Source: Coriobacteriaceae bacterium
Lineage (GTDB): Bacteria > Actinomycetota > Coriobacteriia > Coriobacteriales > Coriobacteriaceae
Reading direction: 5' to 3'
DNA length: 64,000 bases
NCBI GenBank assembly: GCA_025757745.1
Contig: CP107217.1
Location: forward strand, 248,001-312,000
Made by a program: the position numbers and the translations under genes. The notes under the pieces were generated by a model. The model was not told the origin of the DNA. It was given only the letters and a program-made list of their open reading frames with translations, and made no database searches. Shown here in pieces: positions 24,174-32,462 of the stretch. Position 1 is the stretch's first letter, and the number at the start of each line of letters is the position of its first letter.

Positions 24174-24208
24174 CGTTGCTAAGGGGCCATGGTCTGTCGA
24201 TAAATAAA

Positions 24209-24238
24209 GCGCCCGCTTGCGGGGGAGCAAGCGGGCGC
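24209..24238 (-). terminator. Terminator of the pknB operon
   Basis: GCGCCCGCTTGC and GCAAGCGGGCGC form a perfect 12-bp stem with a six-base loop. Read on the minus strand it is followed by TTTATTTA, so it ends the kinase operon, about 50 bp past the pknB stop. Confidence 0.8.
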
Positions 24239-24290
24239 CGTTGAGCGAATATGTTTGCGGCCCTAGCCGCTGCGGGTGATGGGTCCTCGA

Positions 24291-26234
24291 CTAGTTAGTC
24301 GTGCCGGAATCGTCGCCCGAATCGGAGCCAGAAAGCGAAACCGTCAACGTGATCGTGCTGTCGGTGGACTGCTTGCCGGTGGGGGAGACGCCCGTGACGG
24401 TGGCGTTTTCGTTGCCGCTCACGGGGTTGCCGTTCTGGTCGCAGAACGCGATGTTGTAGAAGCCGGCATTGTTGAGCGCGGTGACGGCGGCAGAGATGCT
24501 CTTACCGTACAGATTGCCCGGAACGCTCGCCTTGCCGGACTTCTTGGCAATGACGACGGTAATCGTGGCGCCGGGCTTCTGCTTGCCGCTGGGGTTCCAG
24601 CTAATCACCGTGCCCTCGGTAACCGAGTCGTTCTCCTGATAACTCACGTTAACGCCAAAGCCGGCCATGTCGAGCGCATTGCGCGCCTGGGACTCGGTCA
24701 TGTCAGTCAGATCGGGAACAGAGGTGGTATCCGGGCCGCTCGAGACCTTGTACGAGATGGTCGTGCCCTTCTCGACTTCTTTGCCGGCATCGGTGCCCTG
24801 CTCAAAGACCTGGCCTTCCTCGGCTTCGTTGGCTTCCTCGGAAGCGCTGCCCTTAAGGCCAACGCTTGCCAGCGCTGCCTCGGCCTGGTCCTTGGTCAGG
24901 CCAACGAGCTGCGGAACCTCAACCTTCTCGGAGGGCTTGGGGCCCTTGGAGACCACCAGGTTCACGCGCGTGCCCTTGGGCTTCTTGGCGTTGCCGTCGG
25001 GGGTCTGCTCGGCAACCTTGCCCTCGTCGACGTCGTCGTTGTAGCTCTGGTCGACGGTGCCGACCTCCAGGCCGGCTTCCTTGATCAGCTCGACGGCAGT
25101 CTGCTGGTCCTTGCCCAGCACATCGGGCACGGTGACCTGCTCGCCGCCAAAGAGTCCTGTGGCAAAGGCCACCACGATGCCGATGACGGCAACGGCTGCC
25201 ACCACGGCGGCGATGATCTTGTTCTTGTTGGATTTGGGCTTTTCGACCTCGTAGGAGCCGGTGGAGCCCGAAACCGAGCTACGGGCGGTATTCTGGCCGC
25301 TCACGCCCGAGACGGGACGCACCATGGCGCGCGTCTGATCGGAAAGCTCGCGAGTCTTGGTGGCGCCCAGCTCACCGGGGGCACCGATGATGCGCGTGGG
25401 CTCCGAGACGTTGACGGCACGGCCCGACAGGTAGCTGTTGAGCACCTGACGAAGCTCGTCGGCGGTCTGGAAGCGGTTTGCCGGGTCCTTCTCCATGCAC
25501 TTGAGGATGATGCGCTCAAGGTCGGCGTCGACACCGGAGTTGATCTGGCTCGGCGGAATAGGCAGCTCGTTGACCTGCTTGAGTGCGACCGAGATGGCGT
25601 CATCACCGTCAAAGGGCACGCGGCCGGTGGCGCACTCGTACATCACGACGCCCAGCGAGTAGATATCCGAGGTGGGGCCGAGGTCCTGACCACGGGTCTG
25701 CTCGGGACTGACGTAGTGGGCGGTTCCCAGCACGTTGTTGTCTTGCGTGAGGTGGCTGTTCTTGGCGCGCGCGATGCCAAAGTCCATCACCTTGATGTTG
25801 CCGTCGGGCAGCACCATGATGTTCTGCGGCTTGATGTCGCGGTGGATGATCTCGTGCTTGTGGGCGACCGAAAGCGCGGAGCTGATCTGCGAGCCGATCT
25901 GGGCGACCTTCTTGGGGTCGAGGGCGCCGTGGCTCTTGATGCCGCTCTTAAGGTCGGTGCCGCGCAGGTACTCCATGACGATGTAATAGGTGTCGCCGTC
26001 CTTGCCCCAATCGTAGACGCCCACGATATAGGGGGAGGAGAGACCGGCTGCTGCCTGGGCCTCCTGCTTAAAGCGTGCGGCGAAGGTTGCGTCGCCAGCA
26101 TACTGCGGCAGCATGATCTTGACGGCAACCGTGCGGTCGAGGACCTGGTCCTGTGCACGGTAGACGGTCGCCATGCCGCCTGTCCCCACCTTATCCTTGA
26201 GGAGGTATCTTCCCCCGAGGACCCTCTGTTCCAT
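24291..26234 (-). CDS. pknB: PASTA-domain Ser/Thr protein kinase PknB
   Basis: A 647-residue membrane kinase that senses peptidoglycan or lipid II and phosphorylates division and wall-synthesis proteins. The cytoplasmic kinase domain spans 1-275: Gly loop GTGGMATVYRA, Lys39, HRD at 131-133, DFG at 151-153 and an SPEQ activation-segment end. A Thr/Ser-rich juxtamembrane linker leads to one membrane helix (about 340-362). Four extracellular PASTA repeats follow from about 367 (each opening V-P-x-L-type: TVPDVLG, EVPQLVG, SVPDLTD, SVPGNLYG) and a Ser/Asp-rich tail. In-frame ATGs upstream lack ribosome sites, while AGGAGCAGG precedes the ATG at 26234. It is the last gene of the operon. Confidence 0.95.
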   Translation of the reverse strand: MEQRVLGGRYLLKDKVGTGGMATVYRAQDQVLDRTVAVKIMLPQYAGDATFAARFKQEAQAAAGLSSPYIVGVYDWGKDGDTYYIVMEYLRGTDLKSGIKSHGALDPKKVAQIGSQISSALSVAHKHEIIHRDIKPQNIMVLPDGNIKVMDFGIARAKNSHLTQDNNVLGTAHYVSPEQTRGQDLGPTSDIYSLGVVMYECATGRVPFDGDDAISVALKQVNELPIPPSQINSGVDADLERIILKCMEKDPANRFQTADELRQVLNSYLSGRAVNVSEPTRIIGAPGELGATKTRELSDQTRAMVRPVSGVSGQNTARSSVSGSTGSYEVEKPKSNKNKIIAAVVAAVAVIGIVVAFATGLFGGEQVTVPDVLGKDQQTAVELIKEAGLEVGTVDQSYNDDVDEGKVAEQTPDGNAKKPKGTRVNLVVSKGPKPSEKVEVPQLVGLTKDQAEAALASVGLKGSASEEANEAEEGQVFEQGTDAGKEVEKGTTISYKVSSGPDTTSVPDLTDMTESQARNALDMAGFGVNVSYQENDSVTEGTVISWNPSGKQKPGATITVVIAKKSGKASVPGNLYGKSISAAVTALNNAGFYNIAFCDQNGNPVSGNENATVTGVSPTGKQSTDSTITLTVSLSGSDSGDDSGTTN

Positions 26235-26366
26235 TCCTGCTCCTAACATAACTATTCGCTCAACGATGTGTGTAGTACCTACGATGTGGCCGCTGGGGCC
26301 GTGTGGCGCGTTGCCGCTAACTCTTCGGCCGCGGCGCGCCTCGGGTGTCCGATTCAATCATGGGCA

Positions 26367-29237
26367 TCACGCTCCCTGTGCGGCGAGCGCCGCGGTCAGG
26401 ACGATGCCGGCAATCTTGGCCGCCTTGACGTCGTGTTTGTCGTAATCCTCCAAGGCCACCGAGATGGCGACCGTGGGTGAATCGTAAGGTGCAAAGCCAA
26501 CGAACGTCGAGTTGACGTTGGTGCCGCCGGTCTCGGGCGAGCCGGTCTTGCCGGCGACCTTGACGCCGGGGACCTGGGCATCGGTGCCGGTACCGGACTG
26601 GACGACGGCGAGCATGGCCTGCTTGACCTGGTCGGCCGTGGCGGAGCTGACGGCCTGACCCAGCGAGCGGGACTGCGTGGTCTTGACCACAGTTCCGTCC
26701 GGGGCGAGTACCTGGGCTACAAAGTACGGGTCCATGACCACGCCACTGTTAGCGATGGCGGCGGCAATCACGGCGCTTTGCATGACGGTGGTCTGCGGGC
26801 CGGGCGTGTGGTCCATGCCGACAGGCTGGCCGGCGCCGGCCCAAGCGGTCTCCCACTCGGTCATGAGCGACGGGTCTGCCATGATGGAGGCCGCGGAGGT
26901 CAGGTCCTGGCCGAGCTTTTGGCCGTAGCCAAAGGCGTTGGCAAACTGCACGAGCGTGTTTGCGCCAACTTCGTTTGCCACCTGGCCAAAGACGACGTTG
27001 GAGGACACGGCAAAGGCCTGCTGCAGGCTGATGGTGCCGTAGCTCTCGTTGGCATAGTTGGTGACCGGTGCGTTGCCGATGTCCATGGAGCCGGGCGCCT
27101 GGTAGGTGCTGGTAAGGCTGGCGGTGCCGGTCTCGAGTGCCGCGGAAAGCGTAACGACCTTAAACGTGGAGCCCGGCGTGTACAGCGCGTCCATGGCGCG
27201 ATTGTACATAGAGCCGTCCTCGCCGCCGCCAGCCTGCAGTAGGGCGTCGATGTTGGTGTTGTCGTAGGTGGGCGAGCTGGCACATGCGAGCACCGCGCCG
27301 GTACGCGGGTCGATGACCACTACAGCGCCCTTAAAGCCCTTGAGTGCCTGCTCGGCCGCCGTCTGGATGCGCGAGTCGATGGTGAGCTTGGCGGTGTTGC
27401 CCGGCTGGGTCTGGCCCGCGAGCGACGCGATGGCGTTGTTCCAGCTGGAGTAGTCCTTAGAACCGGTGAGCGTGTCGTTCATGACGCTCTCGATGGCGGT
27501 GGTGCCATACTGCTGGCTCACGTAGCCAACCACGTGCGCTGCCAGGTTACCGTTGGGGTAGGAGCGTACGTAGGTGCCGTCCTCCTGCTGCAGCGACTCG
27601 GCCAGCGTCACGCCGTCGGACGTGATGATGGAACCGCGCTGGATGTACTTGGAGCGGGCGATGGTGTGGTTGTTGGTCGGCATGTCCTGATAGTCCTTGG
27701 CCTTGATGACCTGGACATAGGTGAGGTTGCCGATAAGGATGGCGAATAGCGCCGTAAAGGCGAGCACCGCACGGGTTAGACGGTTGGCGAGCGCAACGCG
27801 GCCGAGCACACCGGATTCAGGCGTGTCGAGCAGGCGACGGCGCATGCGCGAGCCGACGGAATGGCTGCCGCTGCCGTAGGAAGACGAGGTGGCAAAGCGC
27901 GTGCCCGTCGGGGCGGCGGCAGATGCGACCTGATCATCGGTGATGGCGGCCATAGTGCCGGTGCCGGTAAGCTCGGCCTCGCGTCCGGTCGCTTCGTCAC
28001 CGGCGCGCAGCAGGAGCGCGACGATGATAAAGCTCGCCAGCAGCGAGGAGCCGCCCTGGCTCATAAAGGGCAGGGTGACGCCGGTCAGCGGGATCAGGCG
28101 GGTTACGCCGCCAACGATCAAGAAGGCCTGGAAGCTGATGGCGGCCGTAAGGCCCGTGGCACTAAAGGCTGCGAGGTCGGATTTAGCGCGGGCGGCCGTG
28201 GTGAGGCCACGCACGGCAAAGAGCATAAACAGGATGAGCACGGCGCCGCCGCCCAAAAGGCCCATCTCCTCGCCGATAGCCGAGAAGATAAAGTCGGACT
28301 CGACGACGGGGATGTTGTTGGCCATGCCGTTGCCGATGCCAACACCGACCAGGCCGCCATCGGCAAGCGAGAAGAGCGACTGGACGATCTGGTAGCCCTG
28401 GCCCTGGGCGTCCTTAAACGGATCGACCCAAACCTGGAAACGCACCTGAACGTGAGACAGGAACTTGTAGGCGCCCACAGCTCCAACGGCTAAGAGCGCA
28501 AGGCCGATAACGACATACGAAAAGCGCCCCGTGGCAACGTAGAGCATCAGCAAGAAGATGGTGTAGAACAGCACGGCCGAACCCAGGTCGCGTTCGAAGA
28601 CGACGACGAGCAGGCACACACCCCACACGGCAAACAGCGGCAGCAGCAGTCGCAGGCGAGGGATCTTAAAGCCCAGGATCTTGCGGTTGGAGATGGAGAG
28701 CAGCTCGCGGTTCTCGGCCAGGTACCCTGCCAGGAACAGCACGATAAAGACTTTGGCGAACTCGCCGGGCTGGATGGTAAAGCCTGCGATGCGAATCCAC
28801 AGCTTGGAGCCCGAGATCGTGGTGCCGATAAAGATAGGCAGCATCAGCAGGATGATGCCGATGATGCCAAAGGTGTACTTGTAGCGCATGACCACGTCGA
28901 GGTTTTTGACCAGTGCGAGCGTTCCCACCATCAGGGCCACCGAGACAAACAGGATGATGAGCTGTGAGATGGCGAGAGCGGGGGCGAGGCGTGTCACGAA
29001 CGTGATGCCGATGCCCGAAAGTATAAATACGATGGGTAGGATGGCGGGGTCGGCGCCGGGCGCCAAGATGCGCACGGCGATATGTGCCGCGGCGAAGGCG
29101 GCAAAGAGGCCGATCGGCACGGCGAGCGTCTCAAAGGAGATGGCGGCGCCCGCGGTGAGCACGTACATCGCATACAGCAGGATGACGGGGAACGCCGAGG
29201 CGATGAGCAAGAGCAGTTCGGTGTTGCGGCGACTCAT
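26367..29237 (-). CDS. Fused FtsW/RodA glycosyltransferase and penicillin-binding transpeptidase
   Basis: A 956-residue single polypeptide. Residues 1 to about 420 are a SEDS (FtsW/RodA) polymerase with ten or so membrane helices and the conserved GVGIGNGMANNIPVVESDFI and GVTLPFMSQGGSSLL segments. A linker and a further membrane helix (near 490) lead into a class B PBP transpeptidase with SxxK STFK (Ser690), SxN (SSN) and KTG (897-899). Together they would polymerise and cross-link peptidoglycan. In mycobacteria the same functions are two adjacent genes, rodA and pbpA, at this operon position. A GTG at 29246 is in frame, but AAAGGGAG favours ATG 29237. No frameshift is evident at the joint. 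Confidence 0.92.
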   Translation of the reverse strand: MSRRNTELLLLIASAFPVILLYAMYVLTAGAAISFETLAVPIGLFAAFAAAHIAVRILAPGADPAILPIVFILSGIGITFVTRLAPALAISQLIILFVSVALMVGTLALVKNLDVVMRYKYTFGIIGIILLMLPIFIGTTISGSKLWIRIAGFTIQPGEFAKVFIVLFLAGYLAENRELLSISNRKILGFKIPRLRLLLPLFAVWGVCLLVVVFERDLGSAVLFYTIFLLMLYVATGRFSYVVIGLALLAVGAVGAYKFLSHVQVRFQVWVDPFKDAQGQGYQIVQSLFSLADGGLVGVGIGNGMANNIPVVESDFIFSAIGEEMGLLGGGAVLILFMLFAVRGLTTAARAKSDLAAFSATGLTAAISFQAFLIVGGVTRLIPLTGVTLPFMSQGGSSLLASFIIVALLLRAGDEATGREAELTGTGTMAAITDDQVASAAAPTGTRFATSSSYGSGSHSVGSRMRRRLLDTPESGVLGRVALANRLTRAVLAFTALFAILIGNLTYVQVIKAKDYQDMPTNNHTIARSKYIQRGSIITSDGVTLAESLQQEDGTYVRSYPNGNLAAHVVGYVSQQYGTTAIESVMNDTLTGSKDYSSWNNAIASLAGQTQPGNTAKLTIDSRIQTAAEQALKGFKGAVVVIDPRTGAVLACASSPTYDNTNIDALLQAGGGEDGSMYNRAMDALYTPGSTFKVVTLSAALETGTASLTSTYQAPGSMDIGNAPVTNYANESYGTISLQQAFAVSSNVVFGQVANEVGANTLVQFANAFGYGQKLGQDLTSAASIMADPSLMTEWETAWAGAGQPVGMDHTPGPQTTVMQSAVIAAAIANSGVVMDPYFVAQVLAPDGTVVKTTQSRSLGQAVSSATADQVKQAMLAVVQSGTGTDAQVPGVKVAGKTGSPETGGTNVNSTFVGFAPYDSPTVAISVALEDYDKHDVKAAKIAGIVLTAALAAQGA

Positions 29238-29253
29238 AAGCGGCACTCCCTTT

Positions 29254-31032
29254 CTAATTCTTATCGGAGGCTTCGGCCTCGGCGGACTGTTCGGCGGTTT
29301 TCTCGGAATCCGATTCGGAGGTCGAACCCTGGTCGGTGTTATTGCGGATCGTTTGCGCGTCGATCACCTGACGGGTCTGCTCCTCGTCGATCTGATGGCG
29401 GTACTTGGAGATGGTGTCCTGTGCGTCGTCGATGCTCGTCTGCTGAATACCTGCCTTAAGGCGATTTTGTGTGTCTTCGGGCAGGTCGGACAGTTTGATG
29501 GTGGTCGTGCTGTCGAGCCAGTGCAGCTTAAGGCCGAGCGGCTTGCCGGGAATGCCCCGGTAGACCGCGACGGTGTCCTTGTAGGTGCCCAGGTAGTACG
29601 AGCCGGTGATGCCTGCGTAGGCCCAGATGGCTGCCGCCAGCACAAAAGCGATGCCCAGTACGGTGGCAATGGTGATGTTGCGGCGGCGGACGCGCTTTGC
29701 CTCGCGCATGACGCCATCGTCGACCAGGTCGACCACCACCACGGTCACATTGTCGTGGCCGCCGGCGGCGAGCGCCGCGTCCACCAAGTTGTCGACGCAA
29801 ATCTGCGCGGTCGAGGACTGTGTGGCGATGTTTTCGATATCGCTATCGGGAATCATGCTCGAAAGACCGTCCGAGCACAGGATCAGGCGGTCGCCTTCCT
29901 CGATATGCAGGGTAAAGTGGTCGGCATACATGGCGGGATCCGAGCCCAGCGCGCGGGTGATGACCGAGCGGTTGGGGTGGACGCGAGCCTCGTCTGCCGT
30001 AATTTCGCCGGCGTCCACGAGCTCCTCCACATAGGAGTGGTCGCGGGTCACGCGGATGAGCGTGCCCTCGTGGAGCAGATAGGCGCGCGAGTCGCCCACG
30101 TGGGCGATGGCGAGCATGTCGTTTTCGATATAGGCGCAGGTTGCCGTGCAGCCCATGCCGGGCTTGCCAAGCCCGTTGAGCGCAGCCTCGATGACCGCGG
30201 CGTTTGCAGCTTCGACGGCGGCCGCCAGTCGTGCGGCGTCGGCTGCCTGCGGCGCTGTCTTGGCAATGGTCTCGACGGCGATGGAGGAGGCTACCTCACC
30301 GGCGGCGTGGCCGCCCATGCCGTCGCATACGCAAAAGAGCGGCGATTGCACCAGATAGGAGTCTTCGTTATGCGGGCGCACACAGCCAACATCGGAGCGG
30401 GCGCCCCACATGAGCTGCGTGGTCGTGCCGGCGTCGTAGGTCGAGTCAGTCTCGACGCGCTCGTCGGTCAGCGGCTCAAAACTCATGGTCGAGCCGGGGT
30501 CCTTAAGCTTGGCCTCCACGGCGGCAACGTCAATCTCGGCCGTATCGCCGGGCGAGACGGTGTCGGCATCGTTGCTCGGGTCGTTGACGTTGGGCGTGGC
30601 TGGCTCTTCGGTTGTACGGTCGACAGGCTCGTCGTCTTGCGGGGCGACGGCTGCAGGCTCGGACGCTGCGGCGGGTGCCGGCGCTACGGGAAACACCGGT
30701 GCCGCGGGCTCGGGAGCCGCAAATACCGCGGAGCTCTCGGTAATCGCCGTGGCGACGGGTTCGGCAAAGTGAGCCGGCGCGGGCGTGTCTTGCGGGACCG
30801 CGGGCTGCTCGGCAGCGGCGTGCACGCCGATGGGGGCGTTACCGCCGTCAGCGGCGTTCTCGTCGTCGGTCAGCGTTGGATATTCTTGCGTTACATGCGA
30901 AAGAGGCAGGGAGAACACGGTGTCCTCGGGTTCCACGGGCACAGGGCCCGCCGGGGCGGCATGAGCCGGCGCGGCCGCGGGGGCGGCCGACGTCTCGGAC
31001 ATGGTTGCGGACTTGTTCTCCTCGTCGATCAT
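29254..31032 (-). CDS. pstP: PP2C-family Ser/Thr phosphatase (PstP/Stp1) with long N-terminal extension
   Basis: A 592-residue protein. The first 185 or so residues are an Ala/Pro/Glu-rich low-complexity extension not usual in PstP. The PP2C domain (about 195-425) contains ARSDVGCVRPHNEDSYL, VCDGMGGHAAGEVASS and the late metal-binding block GGHDNVTVVVVDL. A membrane helix (about 442-465) and an extracytoplasmic tail of about 110 residues follow. It would reverse phosphorylation by the two operon kinases. Its ATG overlaps the TGA of the FHA gene upstream (ATGA), so translation is coupled. A start at 31002 (MSETSAAP) is possible but worse placed. Confidence 0.9.
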   Translation of the reverse strand: MIDEENKSATMSETSAAPAAAPAHAAPAGPVPVEPEDTVFSLPLSHVTQEYPTLTDDENAADGGNAPIGVHAAAEQPAVPQDTPAPAHFAEPVATAITESSAVFAAPEPAAPVFPVAPAPAAASEPAAVAPQDDEPVDRTTEEPATPNVNDPSNDADTVSPGDTAEIDVAAVEAKLKDPGSTMSFEPLTDERVETDSTYDAGTTTQLMWGARSDVGCVRPHNEDSYLVQSPLFCVCDGMGGHAAGEVASSIAVETIAKTAPQAADAARLAAAVEAANAAVIEAALNGLGKPGMGCTATCAYIENDMLAIAHVGDSRAYLLHEGTLIRVTRDHSYVEELVDAGEITADEARVHPNRSVITRALGSDPAMYADHFTLHIEEGDRLILCSDGLSSMIPDSDIENIATQSSTAQICVDNLVDAALAAGGHDNVTVVVVDLVDDGVMREAKRVRRRNITIATVLGIAFVLAAAIWAYAGITGSYYLGTYKDTVAVYRGIPGKPLGLKLHWLDSTTTIKLSDLPEDTQNRLKAGIQQTSIDDAQDTISKYRHQIDEEQTRQVIDAQTIRNNTDQGSTSESDSEKTAEQSAEAEASDKN

Positions 31033-31445
31033 CGACGGTTCACCTTCATGACCACGTCGCCAATCTGGACTTCGTCGCCCTCGCGCAGCGTTGCGGGCTC
31101 CACCAGCTGGCGGCCGTTGACGAGCGTGCCGTTAAGCGAGTTGAGGTCCTCGATAATAAGTGCCGGGCCCTGCAGCGAAAAGCGCGCATGCGAGGCCGAG
31201 ACAAACGGTTCGTTGATGCAGATGTCCGACGACGGCGAACGGCCGACGATGACGGGGCCGAGCATATCCACGTGGATGCCGCGGATGCCGCGCGGGCCCT
31301 TGTCCACATCGATCGTCCAGATGGCCGAGTCGCGGCGCTGGCCGCGGACGAGCCCCACGCCGGTCTTCATGACGGCAAACAGGAAGATATAGAGCAGGAC
31401 GACCAGGACAATGCGGCCTGCAAACAGGACGATATCGATGTTCAT
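31029..31445 (-). CDS. fhaB: Membrane-anchored FHA-domain protein (FhaB/FipA-like)
   Basis: A 138-residue protein with one N-terminal membrane helix (about 6-28) and a C-terminal FHA phosphothreonine-binding domain. Motifs are GPVIVGRSPSSDICI, SASHARFSLQG and IEDLNSLNGTLVNGRQL. In mycobacteria the equivalent protein is recruited by phosphorylated partners to couple wall synthesis and division. It lies 6 bp after the larger FHA gene and shares an ATGA overlap with the phosphatase gene. Confidence 0.92.
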   Translation of the reverse strand: MNIDIVLFAGRIVLVVLLYIFLFAVMKTGVGLVRGQRRDSAIWTIDVDKGPRGIRGIHVDMLGPVIVGRSPSSDICINEPFVSASHARFSLQGPALIIEDLNSLNGTLVNGRQLVEPATLREGDEVQIGDVVMKVNRR

Positions 31446-31451
31446 AAGCGA

Positions 31452-32462
31452 CTATCCCCTAAATTCGAACGTGCTCAGGCCAAACGTCAGCAGGTCGCCG
31501 TTGCGCAGCGGGCAGCGCGTGATGCGGCGGTTGTTGACGAGCGTGCCGTTGGTGGAGTTGAGGTCCTCGATCGACCAGTCCGAGCCCGTAAAGGTGAGCT
31601 GGGCATGACGGCGCGACACGTTGGGGTCGCGCAGGGCGATGTCGGAAACCGAGCGCTCGCGACCGATGGTCACCTGTGCGGAGGTGATGGCGTGGCTCTC
31701 GCCGCTCACGACGTCGACAAGCTGGGCGAGCGGACGCTGCGGGGCGCGAGAGCTTGCCATGTTGGAGGCGATGCTGGCTGCGGCGCCAAGGCCAGCGGCG
31801 GCGCCGGTCGCGGCGGCTCCGCCCATGCCGGCAAGCGCGTCGCGCGAGACGGTTTGGGGCACGGGGATGGGTGCGGCGGCGGGATCGGGCATATTGGGCG
31901 CAAAGGGGTCGGCCACGGCAAGCGGGTCGGGAGTGGCAGCACGAGGTGCCGGCTGCTGCTGCGGCATAGCAGCGGGGTGTTGCTGCGGGGCGGCAAACTG
32001 CTGCTGGCCGGCGCGCGGGGCGCTGGCGGCACGGCTCGCGGCTGAGTTGTTCTGGCCCAGGCCGTTTTGGTAGGCGCGCTCTTCCTCGTACAGGCGACCG
32101 AGCGTAGGGGCATCGACGTTCTCGGCAAAGACCGAGAACTTGCCGCCGCGCAGCTGCGGGTCGATCATAAAGCGAACGAGGGGCTCGCCGACAAAGACGT
32201 AGCGGCGCTTTTCGGCCTGCGCTTTCACAAACTCGCGGACCTCGCGCGAAAGCTCGGGATAGAACGGGGCGAGCATGGGATCGTCGTCGGCGGCAATCAG
32301 GATGGTATAGAGCGCCGGCGCGGTGTTGACGCCGTTGATCACCAGAGTCTGATCCTCCATGTCGCGAGCGGCCTGCTTGGCAAGCTTCTTAAAGGAGAAC
32401 GGGGCACGGGTGGTACCGAAGATGCCGGCCACGTGGTCCTCGAAGATGTTCAGGAAGTTCAC
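31452..32462 (-). CDS. fhaA: FhaA-like protein (DUF3662 plus FHA domain)
   Basis: A 336-residue cytoplasmic protein. The N-terminal DUF3662 domain (about 1-125, MNFLNIFEDHVAGIFG, LVINGVNTAPALYTI) is followed by an Ala/Pro/Gln-rich linker (about 130-235) and a C-terminal FHA domain (about 245-336) with VTIGRERSVSDIAL, VSRRHAQLTF and IEDLNSTNGTLVNNRRI. FhaA proteins bind phosphorylated kinase substrates such as the lipid II flippase. The start is GTG, overlapping the TGA of the preceding kinase gene (GTGA). Confidence 0.92.
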   Translation of the reverse strand: MNFLNIFEDHVAGIFGTTRAPFSFKKLAKQAARDMEDQTLVINGVNTAPALYTILIAADDDPMLAPFYPELSREVREFVKAQAEKRRYVFVGEPLVRFMIDPQLRGGKFSVFAENVDAPTLGRLYEEERAYQNGLGQNNSAASRAASAPRAGQQQFAAPQQHPAAMPQQQPAPRAATPDPLAVADPFAPNMPDPAAAPIPVPQTVSRDALAGMGGAAATGAAAGLGAAASIASNMASSRAPQRPLAQLVDVVSGESHAITSAQVTIGRERSVSDIALRDPNVSRRHAQLTFTGSDWSIEDLNSTNGTLVNNRRITRCPLRNGDLLTFGLSTFEFRG

